DNA of 64,000 nt from Musa acuminata AAA Group. Taxonomy: Eukaryota > Streptophyta > Magnoliopsida > Zingiberales > Musaceae. The notes beneath the pieces are model-generated. The model was not told the DNA's origin. It worked only from the letters and a program-made list of their open reading frames with translations, and did no database searches. This document shows, in pieces, positions 44,366-55,664 of the stretch. The position numbers and the translations under genes are program-made. Positions within the stretch are counted from its first letter, which is position 1. Each line of letters starts with the position of its first letter. The stretch is taken from NCBI RefSeq assembly GCF_036884655.1, contig NC_088359.1, positions 13,931,501 through 13,995,500 of the forward strand, in the 5' to 3' direction.

Positions 44366-45434
44366 TGTTGAATCTCGAATTTTGATGATGAAACTAATTG
44401 ATTGTGTTTAGATGTTTAACTACATTTTGAGTGATACAGGTCTACTAGATCAGGATTAGACAGTTGACGCAGGAGGAATTGACATTGTGTCGGAGGAGAT
44501 CACGTCAGGATATTGGACGGCAGAAGACTTCAGACGTCGGGCATCGGGCATCGGGCCAAGGAGAGCGGAATTGCTCCAAGGATATCGGGGTTGCGGTGGC
44601 CAACCGTCGATTGGGCAACCAGCCGCAAGAGAGGACGATGCGTTGAAGAATCGGATGAAGCGCCAACCAATGACGTGCCAGGCAACAGAATGTCAATTCG
44701 CATTGTAATAATTGTCTAGATCGGAGTAGAGTTTTGGCTTGTGTGTGCAGGATTAACTACGATAACGATGAAGACATAAAGCGAAACAAAGTGCCGGAAT
44801 CAAGCGTGAAGGATTCGTTGGGAGTTCGAGAGTTCAACGGAAGTCCGAAGGTTCGTAGGGAATGCTGTCGGAACTAGCCGAGAATGAGTAGGGAGCTTGC
44901 CGAAGGGTTTTTCGGAAGCTCGCCGGAAGGTTCGTGGGAAGTTCACGGAGCTCGCCGAAAAAGATCGGAGCTTGCCGAAGAAGCTCGTTGGAACTCGCCA
45001 AGATCAAATCGTGAAGTCTAGGAGCTTGTCGGGAGTCCGCAGAATGGTTTCCGAGAGTTTATCGGAAGACCGCCGGAAGTTCGTCGGAAGCTCGCCGGAA
45101 GAAGTCTTGACTTACGAACTTTATAATAGCTTAGGAAATGTCTTTAAATTCATAGTTAGCACATTAATTAGGGTTAGGATTAGGTGTTAATTCTATAACC
45201 CAAGTAGGGGCCAATTGGGCCCAAGTTCGGACTGGTTTGGGCCAAGTTTGGAGCCCAACCAGTGAGTTGAAATAGTGTAGGCGGTGGCACCGCCAGATTA
45301 GGTGGTGGCACCGCCTAGAACCCGAGAACTGAGCGGTGGCACCGCTGGACCGAACGGTGGCACCGCCCAGCACCCGAGAGGTCCGGCGGTGGCACCGCCA
45401 ATACATTGTCAGTGTCAGACACTGACAGGCGGTG
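44366..45434 (+). repeat. 3' LTR of element J, first part
   Basis: Long-U3 form, very similar to J's 5' LTR, with the extra module (about 44437-44745), CG-rich block (about 44810-45100) and palindromes (about 45280-45438). K inserted within the palindrome array; the LTR resumes at 51564. Confidence 0.85.
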
Positions 45435-45439
45435 GCACC

Positions 45440-45821
45440 TGTTGAATCTCATATGATCATTACATTTCAGTTTACGTTTATGTTTTGATTTCAATCATAA
45501 CTGCAAACTACCTTCTACGCATTTATAAAACATATCTCAAAGTTCAGTATCTTCAAAATTGGCATTTAGATGTAAACCGGTTTTATCGTACGAACGTCGT
45601 ATTTCAGTTTGCGCTTGCATTCTGATTTTCATCATAAACTACAAACTGCCTTCATAGATTTACTTTAACGTCATCTCGCTTAATCTTAAGTTAAAGTAAT
45701 CTTAGAATCGGCTTTTACATCGAAATTGTTTTTATCAAACGAACGCAGCTTTCGATTTTAATAGCGAAAGATTTCCGCTGCACTAATTCACCCCCCCCTC
45801 TTAGTGCTCTTGATCCTAACA
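45440..45821 (+). repeat. 5' LTR of element K with most of U3 deleted
   Basis: It keeps the first 14 or so bases (TGTTGAATCTCATA) and then jumps to sequence matching R-U5 of the 3' LTR near 51184. The TATA box, palindromes and U3 modules are gone. Two R-U5 repeat copies and an 8-C run (45791-45798) remain. It ends GATCCTAACA. Confidence 0.8.
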
Positions 45822-45835
45822 ATTGGTATCAGAGC
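45822..45835 (+). other. Primer binding site of element K
   Basis: ATTGGTATCAGAGC directly after the 5' LTR. Confidence 0.9.
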
Positions 45836-45871
45836 CTGGTTTTTCTCATTTCGGATTTACACCCGAGAGAA

Positions 45872-46813
45872 ATGACTTTTCATGGCTTTCAAGAGGGCTT
45901 ATCGGTTTTTCGTCCACCGTTGTTTAATGGATTGGACTACACTTATTGGAAAACTCGAATGAGAGTTTTCTTGATTTCTATGAATTTGGATTTATAGAAT
46001 ATCGTTGAAAACGATTTTCAACTTCCCTCTAAACCGATGAACGAATGGTCGGATTTGGAGAAGAAGTATTTTTCTTTAAACGTAAAGGCTATGAATGCCT
46101 TATTTTGCGCCTTGGACAAAAATGAGTTCAATCGGATTTCTACGTGCGAAACGACTTTTGACATTTGGCTTACACTTGAAATCACGCACTAGGGAACTAG
46201 TAGAGTCAAAGACTTGAAAGTTAACATTTTATTGCATGATTTTGAGCTTTTTCGAATGCAACCAAGCGAGACTATAGGCGATATGTACACCCGTTTCATG
46301 GATGTCGTCAATAGTTTAAGAGCTCTTGGAAAATGTTTTTTGGATTTTGAACTCGTAAACAAGATTTTGCGTTCTCTTTCTAAGAAGTGGGATTCAAAAG
46401 TAACTGCAATACAAGAAGCTAAAAACCTAAACAACTTACCACTTGAAGAAATAATTGGTTCGTTGATGACATATGAAATGGTGCATAATGCACATGATGA
46501 ACATGATGAACAAAATCACCTTCCAAAGAACAGGAAGGATTTGGAACTCCGGACAAATGAATACCACTTGAGCGATGACTCAAGTGATGAGGACAATGAT
46601 GAACTTGAACTTCAAACACTAAATCTTAATAAGTTTATTAAACAAAAATCTAAAATAGACAATGAACTTGAACGAAGGAAGAGGCCAAAGAAGAGGAAGG
46701 CAACCAAGGATGAATCAAGAACTTCCAAAGGTGAAACGGCGAATTGGGCTTTGACGGGTTTCGACTACAAGGTAAGTGACTCAACTCTCTTGAATTATTT
46801 TGAAATTACTTGA
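45872..46813 (+). pseudogene. gag: Element K gag, two stops
   Basis: One frame from the ATG at 45872 to the stop at 46813, interrupted by two TAG codons (after M-N-L-D-L, where Trp is usual, and after E-I-T-H, where Glu is usual). Otherwise the UBN2-type core is complete. The C-terminal part is Lys/Arg-rich without a CCHC knuckle and ends L-N-Y-F-E-I-T as in J. The donor-like AAG/GTAAGT is at 46769-46777. Confidence 0.85.
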
Positions 46814-49437
46814 TGCTCTCATGATGTATTTTCTTTTTTAGTTTAGAATTAATGTTTAAAAAAAATTTTATTATTATGATCATGCTAGTAATTTTGAAAA
46901 TGATAATATTGCATATTTTATGATAAACAAACAAAATGATTTTTATTGAAAATATGAAATCATAGTTAAGAAGTAATAATGTGTATCATGGTGATGTCCA
47001 TTGTTATTTCTCGATTTTGAGTATATTAAATCATGTTTAATTTGAAGTTATGATATTTGTGAAATTATGTATGATGATTCTTGATAATTATGGATTATCG
47101 ATTTTCATGATTATAACAGTGGCTTTAAAAATTGATGCATGTTTTGATTTGACATAAATGAAAAGGCATGCTAACATGAAATCGATCACTTAAGATGAAA
47201 CACTTAAAAAGGGGGAAAAATATATTATCAATGAAATCATGAATCTATTTATGTTATAAATTTTGTGAGCCATAAAAATAATTTTGATGATTTAAATTTG
47301 AAATGAGTTTTATCAAAATCATGATCATGATTTGTCAAATTGAATGAATTGAAAATGAATGATGATTTTTCTCTTGAATGATTGTGACCTGTATTCCTTG
47401 TTTTCATGATATGATTTTTTGTATTCATGAAAGGTTTATCTCATCACCCAATTATTTTCTTCTTGATATTCCTTATGTGATGATATGAATACATGAAATA
47501 TTCATTAATTTATTTTGATATATACAAATGAAAAGTTATGATCATGCATGGTAAGATATAATTTGACAAAATTGATACCATCATGATATGAAGCATTTAT
47601 GATTTGCAATGATGCATACAATACTTGAGCTTTTTAATTATGATGTGATGTATTGCATATGATGTAAATCATGATTTAAAATGCTATGAGTTGTTACTAA
47701 AATGATGTATGTTGATTTAATGTCATGAATACTCTAAATGATGAATGTTTGGTATCATGATCAAAATGTTGATAAATAGTTAAAAATTTAAGTATCATGT
47801 ATGATATGCTCATAATATTGATTGATTTATTCAGTATCATGCATGAATGAAATATAAGGTTTTTGAAATTGTGCATGTTCGAATTTGAAAATATAATGAT
47901 GCACAAATAAGATTGAAACCTTCCCTTGTCATGATTTAGAAATTAATATAAAGGGTCTTCCCTTCTCTTTCCCAATGACATAGGGGGAGAAAGAGTTGCT
48001 AATGTGCATATCTCAAAGAGAAAATTGCTAGCTTTCGTGTCTTAAAATGTTGAAAACTTTTTGCTAGCTTGTATATTGTAAACTTGCTATCGTACTATCA
48101 TGATGATGAGCATGTCTTATCTTCATAATTGTATTTGAAAAACTATGGCAAAAATATGTCCGAATGATTGAACTTGTTAAAATTAATTTTCGGACTTTCT
48201 TGATTGAATGATCAAATCACTCGACTGCCATGATGATTTTACACAATTACATGCCCTAATAACAGGTTAAAAATTATGTGCTTTGGATACAAAAATTTCC
48301 ATGATAATAAGCATGTTTTGTCCTCATGATTGTATTTGAAAATCAATAGCACAGCCTTGTCCGAATGCATGAAAGTGTTAATTTCATTTTCGGATTCTCT
48401 TAACTATTGGCATCCTAACAATTGGATTTTCGAATTATCCTCTTCCAGACTTAATAAGCATATGTCATATCAAGTTTAATTCATATCATTAATTTTTGAC
48501 ATATGGAATCAATCAGCAAATACATCTCTTATACACTTATCATGTGAACAATATTTTATTTTGAGAAATGGATTTGATGAAATGATTCCTGCTTATAAAT
48601 TCCTTCTTGAAAAAGGAAGTCATTTTTACGTACAAGGATTTGATACATATCTTGATACTTGTAAAAATGAAGCGTGCTTTAATATCTTATCGATTTTAAC
48701 TTCATTCGAGTAAGCTCAGAAATAGCTTTCCTCCATTATGCAAAAAGAAAATAACAAATAAAATGGAAGAAGTTTTCAAAGCTATCTCCATGTCATGTTT
48801 TCCTTGAAATGTTTGAATATTTGGTATCTTATCACTTTTTGTTGAAAAATGACATGAACCTGCTTATGGCGTCGCACTTATATTTAAAATTTGCTTATAT
48901 CGTTCTCCTTTTTGTTGACGACAAAGGGGGAGAAATATATGAACTGATGCTACGAACACTGATGCTATGATTGCCAAATTTGCATTATGCCATGTCTGCA
49001 TCATGTGTTAAGATGTCAAGAACTTGTATCGTAATTTTACGCGTTGATATATTACCATGTGATGAAATGCTACAATTGATAAACACTTGAAATGTTTGCG
49101 TTATGATATCAAAAGCTTACATCGCAATTTTACATGTTGATATTTGATAATAGCAAACTTGTTTGATGATAAAACTTAATATTATGTTTTTCATGCAATG
49201 AGTTGAACCAATATCACAAACGCTTGATTGTGGTACTTCTCCTTTTTGTTGATGACAAAGGGGGAGAAGTATGATGTTATGAATAAGTTCATGATGACGT
49301 GTTGCAAGTATTCATAATGAATATTGCAATGACTTGAATTCAGTTTGAATTCACGGTTCTATCAATATGGCATATTGATAGGGGGAGTTTGTTTAAACTC
49401 CGGGAGTTAAGTTTAACTCCGTCATTAAGTGGTTGTC
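46814..49437 (+). other. Non-coding internal region of gag-only element K
   Basis: About 2.6 kb, AT-rich. The first half resembles the filler of J. From about 48150 it is homologous to the 3' non-coding region of pol-bearing H. Secondary polypurine tracts lie at about 47982, 48922 and 49258; the last two sit in inverted repeats (48903-48934 and 49235-49270). Confidence 0.7.
49235..49270 (+). repeat. Inverted repeat around a secondary polypurine tract (K)
   Basis: ACTTCTCCTTTTTG, a short loop, then ACAAAGGGGGAGAAGT. Twelve positions pair, three of them as U:G in RNA. A second copy lies at 48903-48934. Confidence 0.75.
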
Positions 49438-49457
49438 ATCATCAAAAAGGGGGAGAT
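49438..49457 (+). other. Polypurine tract of element K
   Basis: CAAAAAGGGGGAGAT directly before the 3' LTR. Confidence 0.85.
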
Positions 49458-51558
49458 TGTTGAATCTAGTATTTTGATGATGAAACTACTTGATATATGT
49501 CTATGATTTAATCTGCGTTTTGAGTGACGCAGGATGCTTCGATCAGGATGAGACAATTAAAGCAGGAAAATCATGTTGTCCCGGAGGAACATGTCAGAAG
49601 ATTGGACGTCGGGCTGGTGGATCGGTCGACGTATCGACAGAAAGCTTCAGGCCGTGGACTCAGGCATTGGGCCAAAAAGAGCGGGTATTGTGCTAAGGAT
49701 ATCGGAGTTGCTGAGTCAACTAGCCGATTGGTCAATAGGCTACAGGAGAGGACGATGCGCCGAAGAATCGGACGAAGCGTCAAGGGACCAATGACATGCC
49801 GGACAACTTGGTTAATTGCTTAGGATTAATTGTCTCGATCGAAGTTTTGTTTTAAGTGTGCAGGATTAACTACGATGAAAGTTAGACATGCAGTAGGAGT
49901 TGCGCCGGAGTCAAGACAATGATCACGTTGGGAATTCGAGAGTTCGACGGAAGTTCGGACAGTCGTCGGAGGTTCTACGGGAACAAATCCGAGAAGTCCA
50001 TAAGCTTGCCAAAAGAAGTTTGTCGGAACTCGCCAAGTGGATCGTCGCAAGTCCAGGAGTTTGCCGGAAGTCCGCAGGAGCATCACCGAGGGTTCATCGG
50101 ATGATCGACGGAAGTTCGCCGGAAACTCGCCGGAAGAAGCGATTGACGCACCGGAGCAAGCTGCAGAAATTGTCTTAGGATTTATCGTAGTTAGCACAAT
50201 GATTAAGTTGGAAATGGGAGGTGATCCCATTAGCTTAATCGTGGGGCAATTGGGCCCCTAAAAAACCCAAATTGGGCCGAATGGATCTACCCATTCGGAC
50301 CCTGATTGCTGTGGGAGGTGCAACCGCCCAAGCCAGGAGGTAGCACCGCCTGGGCTAAGTCTCCCAGGGAGACTGGGCGGTGCAACCGCCCTAGCCAGGA
50401 GGTAGCACCGCCTGGGCTCAGTCTCCGAGCGAGACTGGGCGATGCAACCTCTCTTGACAGGAGGTAGCACCGCTTGAGCTCAGTCTTCGAGCTCTAGCAG
50501 GCGGTGCAACCGCCCTAGTCAGGAGGTGCAACCGCTTGAGCTCGGTCTTCGAGCTCTGGCAGAGAGGTGCAACCGCCCCTGACAAAGGTGGCACCGCCCA
50601 GAGGCTCAATCTTCGAGCTCTGCTAGGCGGTGCAACCGCCCTAGTCAGGAGGTGCAACCGCCTGATCCCGGAATTCCGGGAATTGACAGTTTTGAGCTCC
50701 AAATTTGAACTGGGTTGGGTCCTATAAATACCCCACCCATTCAGCACTGAAAGAGCATAACTTACACTCGAAATCTTGATCTTTTTATGTGATTCTTAGA
50801 GCTCAAAATTGTTGTAAAGGCCAAAAGTTCTCCTCCCTCTGTTCTTCAAAGTTTTGAGTTGTAAAGAGAGGAGAGAAAATTTCTGTAAGGGTTGTCTCCT
50901 AAGCCCGTCAAAAGGAGTGAAACTGTAAAAGGGTGATTGGCCTTTGCCTATTGAAGGAAGGCCTCTAGTTGACATCGGTGACCTCGTTGGTGGAGGAAGC
51001 CAAAAGTGGAGTAGGTCAAGATTGACCGAACCACTCTAAATCTCGGTTTGCATTTACTTTGAGCATTTTATCTTTACTGCAAACCTCCTAAATAGCTACT
51101 ATCTTATGCACTTTTACGAACGAGTTTCTAAGTTCAGAGCTTTCCGAATCTGCGTTTAGACGTAAATCGACTTTTTCGTACGATCATTACATTTCAGTTT
51201 ACGTTTACGTTTTGATTTCAATCATAACAATAAACTGCCTTCTGCGCATTTATAAAACGTATCTCAAAGTTCAGTATCTTCAAAATTGGCATTTAGACGT
51301 AAACCGGTTTTATCGTACGAACGTCGCATTTCAGTTTGCGCTTGCATTCTGATTTTCATCATAAACTGCAAACTGCCTTCGTAGATTTACTTTAATGTCA
51401 TCTCGCTTAATCTTAAGTTAAAATAATCTTAGAATCGGCTTTTAAATCGAAATCATTTTTATCAAACGAATGTAGCTTTCGATTTTAATAGTGAAAGATT
51501 TCCGTTGCACTAATTCACCCCCCCCCCCCCCCCCCTCTTAGTGCTCTTGATCCTAACA
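49458..51558 (+). repeat. 3' LTR of element K
   Basis: 2101 bp, the longest LTR in the window. It has the extra U3 module (about 49530-49860), CG-rich block (about 49920-50150), a palindrome array with GTGCAAC centres (about 50310-50665), a TATA box, three R-U5 repeat copies and an 18-C run (51518-51535). Confidence 0.85.
50722..50730 (+). promoter_or_regulatory. TATA box in 3' LTR of K
   Basis: CTATAAATA followed by CCCCACCCATTCAGC, as in H. As K's 5' LTR lacks one, this is the only TATA in K and would drive transcription outward. Confidence 0.65.
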
Positions 51559-51563
51559 GCACC

Positions 51564-52187
51564 ACCACCGATAGGCGGTGGCACCGCCACCGACAGGCAG
51601 TGGCACCGCCAGCCTCGGAAACCAAGAGAATTCAAAATTTGGAGCCCAAATTTGAATCCTCTTGAGGCCTATAAATACCCCTCAATTCTCAACTGAGATT
51701 ACAACTTTTTGAGAAGCAATAGATTGAGAAAAAGGTCTTAAAAAAGTCTTAGCAAGTCTTGTTTTCAATTTGTTAGAGTGTTCACCTCCTTCTTTCTTGT
51801 TGAAAATTTGTAAGAGTGTGAACCGCTTGTAAAAGGTTGTAAGAGGGGTATTTGCCCTTCCCCTTCAAGAGATTTGCTAGTGGAAGGTGAGAGCCTCATC
51901 GAAGAGGGCCTCGCAAGTCGATGTAGTTTATTTGACCGAACCACTTTAAAATTGGCGTGATCTCTGGTTTGCATTTTCCTATTGCTATTTACATTACTGT
52001 AAACCTTCTTACATGCTTTATTTCCTCATTACCTTTGCTCCACACCTTTACGAACACGCGTTCAAGTTAAGCTTTTCAAGTTTGATTTTTATCGTATGAA
52101 AGATTTGTCGAAACCAACATTTTAATCCGCTGCACTAATTCACCCCCCCCCCCCCCCCCCCCTCTTAGTGCCGCTCCGATCCTAACA
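51564..52187 (+). repeat. 3' LTR of element J, second part
   Basis: Resumes J's LTR in the palindrome array. It has a TATA box (51669-51677), one R-U5 unit and a 20-C run (52143-52162, the longest), and ends GATCCTAACA at 52187, where M resumes. Confidence 0.85.
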
Positions 52188-52192
52188 AAAGT

Positions 52193-53813
52193 ACCATCTC
52201 TTCTTCCTAGCTTATTATGGTAACTATTTCTACAAAAAAAAGATGATTTTTATGTACCAATTTGACTTTGGGTGCCTCAAAAATCGATTAGCTTAACTCA
52301 TCATTTTGCATGAAGTTCTTTACGGTTCCCTTAGGAACCCAAATCAGTTTGTGTGGACTATATTTCTTAAATGGACAATGATAAGTTAAATGTCCAAATT
52401 TGCAACAAAAGTTACATTTGTTTCGGGGTGAAACATGCAAAGTAGGGCCTTTAACAAAGGTGGTTGGATTTTGGTGAGAGCTACTCACAAATCCGATTCC
52501 GCCTTTTCTATGAACGTGACCCTTGTTGGCAAAAATCATGTTCAAGGACTTACTACTAACCTCAAATTTTTCTAAGGTTTCTTTGAGTAGCAAGTTTTCC
52601 TTAAAGTATTTCTAGTTCATCACATTTCGTACATGGAGCTAAACTATCTTTGTGCTCAACTTTTAATCTATCGAAATCACTAGCAAGAGATGCATGCTCT
52701 TTTTTTAATAATTTATATTTTTTACTAATTAATTTACATTCATCAAATAAATCATTAAAATCATTTAATAGTTCATCAAAGGATAAATTTGCATAAAAGG
52801 AACTACTCTCCTCATCTCCAACAACCATTATCGCATAGTGAGCAACTTGCTCGATGTTGGTTGGCTCCTCTTCTTCGGATGCACTTGAGTCATCCCAAGT
52901 TGCTTTAAGAGCCTTCTACTTCTTTGGTTGCTTCCTCTTTGCTTGGGGACATTCACTCTTGAAGTGTCTCAGCTTTTTGCATTCATAGCATATCAGTTGT
53001 TCTTTTTTAGGTTCAAATTTATTTTTGTATCATTTTTAAATTTTTTATTTTTTATTTTTTGAACTTTCTTGTCAAGAGTGCAAACTCTTCATCAAAGTCT
53101 TCATCACTTGAATTTTCATTCAAGTGGTCTTCTTGTGTTCTTAGTATCATATCTTCCTATTTTTTGGAAGGTTATTTTTAAGCTCTTCATGAGCATTACA
53201 AGTTATCTCATAGGTCATTAGCGACTCGATTAATTCTTTAAGAGGAAAATTATTTCAATCTTTGGCATCTTGAATAGCTATTACTTTAGGATCCCAACTC
53301 TTTAGAAAGGATCTTAGAATTTTATTAACAAGTTCGAAATCTGACAAAACCTTTACCAAGTCCTTTTAGACTATTGACGACATCCGTAAATTGGGTGTAT
53401 ATGTCTCTAATGGTCTCACTCGGTTTCATTCGAAACAACTCAAAAGTATGCACTAAAAGATTAATTTTTGACACCTTCACTCTACTAGTACCTTCATGAG
53501 TCACTTCAAGTGTGTGCCAAATATCAAAAGCGGTTTCATAAATAGACACACAATTAAACTCATTTTTATCTAAAGCACAAAACAAGGCATTCATAACCTC
53601 GGCGTTTAAAGCAAAAGTCTTCTTCTCCAACTCATTCCAATCTTTCATTGGAAGAGAAGACTTTTGAAACCCATTTTCAACAATATTATATAATTCAAAA
53701 TCCATTGAAATTAGGAAGATCCTCGTTCTAGTCTTCCAATATGTGTAATCCATTCCATTGAACAAAGGCGGACGTATAATTGAATGACCCTCTTGGTTGC
53801 CGGCAAATGCCAT
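52193..53813 (-). pseudogene. gag: Element M gag
   Basis: ATG at 53813. The N-terminal 160 or so codons are open (F-N-G-M-D-Y-T-Y-W-K-T-R, F-D-I-W-H-T-L-E), then a frameshift in G-K-G-F near 53340. Further right-to-left are knuckle 1 (C-Y-E-C-K-K-L-R-H-F-K-S-E-C, near 52970-53010), several stops, a coiled-coil-prone segment (52828-52601) and an open part (52593-52288). That part carries H-Q-N-P-T-T-F, knuckle 2 (C-N-F-C-C-K-F-G-H-L-T-Y-H-C) and L-I-W-V-P-K-G. The order matches H, so M was a pol-bearing Sirevirus. Pol continues beyond J at 17926-19873. Confidence 0.83.
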
Positions 53814-53849
53814 CTCTCTTGGGTTTTAAACCAAATGAGAGTGAACCTT

Positions 53850-53863
53850 GCTCTGATACAAAT
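53850..53863 (-). other. Primer binding site of element M
   Basis: Minus-strand ATTTGTATCAGAGC, one base off the consensus. Confidence 0.8.
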
Positions 53864-54204
53864 TGTTAGGATCAAGAACAACACTGAGAGGGGGGGGTGA
53901 ATTAGAGCAACGGAAAATTCTTCGATTTCGTAGAAAGTTCATCTCGATTCAAATTGTTTCGGAAAGATGTTGAACTTAAAACTTTCGTAAGAATGTAAGG
54001 AGAAGCTTAATGAGATTTGCAGTAAAGTAAATTGCATAAAATGAAAAGCAAACCAAAATTTAGAGTGGTTCGGTCAATGAGACCTACGTCTACTACGAAT
54101 TCCTCCTCCGTCGAGGTCACCGACGCCCACTAAAGGCCTTCCTCTAATAAACGAAGACCAATCACCTTTTAAGCGCTTTCTCCTTTTTCCAGGTTTAGGA
54201 GACA
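53864..54204 (-). repeat. 5' LTR remnant of element M
   Basis: Only the U5-R end remains (TGTTAGGATC start, eight Gs). Similarity to the G LTR ends near TTTAGGAGACA at about 54204. TATA and U3 are missing, so this copy is promoterless. Confidence 0.75.
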
Positions 54205-54857
54205 TCCAGAGCTCTATACCAACCTTTAAATCGAAGAACATAAACATTTTTTTTAATATATTTATCCTAGATTATAAGTATTGTATAAATATTTAGATGA
54301 AGTTAATGGTTTATGAGTGTTTTTCTTTGAAATTATTAGGAAAGCATTTAATAATCTTGAGTTTTGTGGTCAGGATAAAATTACTCTTTAATGACATGTG
54401 ACATGTTATATGGATGAGCATTTCATTCTTGATAATTTAATCTTTTGATTAATTAATTGAATGAGATATTTCCATAAGCATTTCATTCCCGATCCCTAAT
54501 ATAATCTCACTAGTCACACTTATAAATTTTGATGATATACGTGAAAGAAAATCTCACTTATAAATTGAAGAAACATTTAAAAGATTAAATTGATTAGATA
54601 ACGCATGCAACTCAAAGCAACAGGGATTTATGTTGATTGAAATTTTAGACCGAAATCATTATTACTAAATTTTTTTCAAGCAAAATTATCACAAGATTTA
54701 GAGTAGTTGACAAATCGTGTGATAGATGTACTTGATCATGTGAGTTTTTGAAAATGTTGAAGCCCATGATATATTTCATGCGATAATATTAAGAAAATAT
54801 ATTGAGGATCCATATCATGAAACCAAATATGCATCAATTCAATTGGAAAAAAACATA
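54205..54857. other. Unassigned AT-rich stretch
   Basis: About 650 bp with no recognisable LTR, coding or RNA feature and no long frame. It is the only sizeable piece I could not attach to an element. It may be host sequence, an old decayed element, or filler between two truncated LTRs. Confidence 0.5.
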
Positions 54858-55664
54858 GACTTATCGGACTTATTTAGCTTAGTGTATACCTTAAAATTCA
54901 TAGTTAGCACATAATTGGTTTGGAATTGGGCCAACTCAATTAGGAGTTAATTGGGCCCAAGTTTGGGCTATGTTGGGCTAAGTGAAAAGGCCCAAACAGT
55001 GACCTAATAGGTAGAACATTCGTGACACAATCTCCGAGAGACTGTCAGGCGGTGGTACCGCTAGTTTGGGTTGTGGTACCGCCCAAACATAATCTTCTAG
55101 GCGGTGGTACTGTTAGACTAGGCGGTGATACCACCTATACTTCGAAATCTCATGGATTTGAATTTTGGCTCTAAGTTTTGAAGTCATTTGGGGCCTATAA
55201 ATACCCCAGCTATTCCTGCATGGAGTATCAAGAAAGTTGAGCAAAACTCTGTGATTCCAAAGTTGTAAACCCTATTAGAAAGTTGAGTTCCCTTCTCCTA
55301 AAGCTTAGAGAGTTCTAAGGGAGGTGTGTGAGGGATACCTTGTAAAAGAAGGTTGTAAAAGGTTGTCTCGTAAACTTATGAAAAAGAGAAAAAGGGTGCA
55401 AAGGGTAGTTGATCTTCGCCCATTGACGGAAGATTATTAGTGGATGCCGGTGACCTCGACGGAAGAGGAATCGATGGAGTGGATTAGGTCATGATGATCG
55501 AACTACCATAAAACAGTTTGTATTTTTGTTTTGTTATTTATCTTTATTGCAAACTGCTTTACTTCCTCATTACTTTTGTTGCACACCCTTCCGTATGCTC
55601 CCATATGCTTTCAAGTTAATATCTTTCCAAAACAGGTTTAATCAAAACAAAATTTTGAACTGAC
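54858..55664 (+). repeat. Truncated LTR N (Sirevirus-like, plus orientation)
   Basis: Starts within U3 (GGACTTATTTAGC matches the CG-rich-block boundary of other LTRs). It has GGCCCAA words, palindromes with GGTACC centres (about 55048-55135), a TATA box and R, then stops in U5 where the LTR of G begins at 55665. No internal region of this element is visible. Confidence 0.75.
55195..55203 (+). promoter_or_regulatory. TATA box in LTR N
   Basis: CTATAAATA followed by CCCCAGC, in the family position. Confidence 0.6.

Larger units (their letters stand above)
45440..51558 (+). mobile_element. Element K: gag-only copia element
   Basis: 6119 bp flanked by GCACC (45435-45439 and 51559-51563), inserted in the palindrome array of J's 3' LTR. 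The 5' LTR is only 382 bp and the 3' LTR 2101 bp. It has primer site, gag and polypurine tract but no pol. Part of its 3' non-coding region is homologous to that of H. Confidence 0.85.
19879..52187 (+). mobile_element. Element J: gag-only copia element, expanded by three internal insertions
   Basis: The LTR starts TGTTGAATCTCG at 19879 and the second LTR ends GATCCTAACA at 52187. The flanking five bases are ATAGT and AAAGT, a duplication with one change, and the flanks are adjacent parts of M. Removing the solo LTR, H and K leaves about 6.9 kb, with LTRs of about 1.65 and 1.70 kb around a 3.5-kb internal region. It encodes only Gag. Confidence 0.8.
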
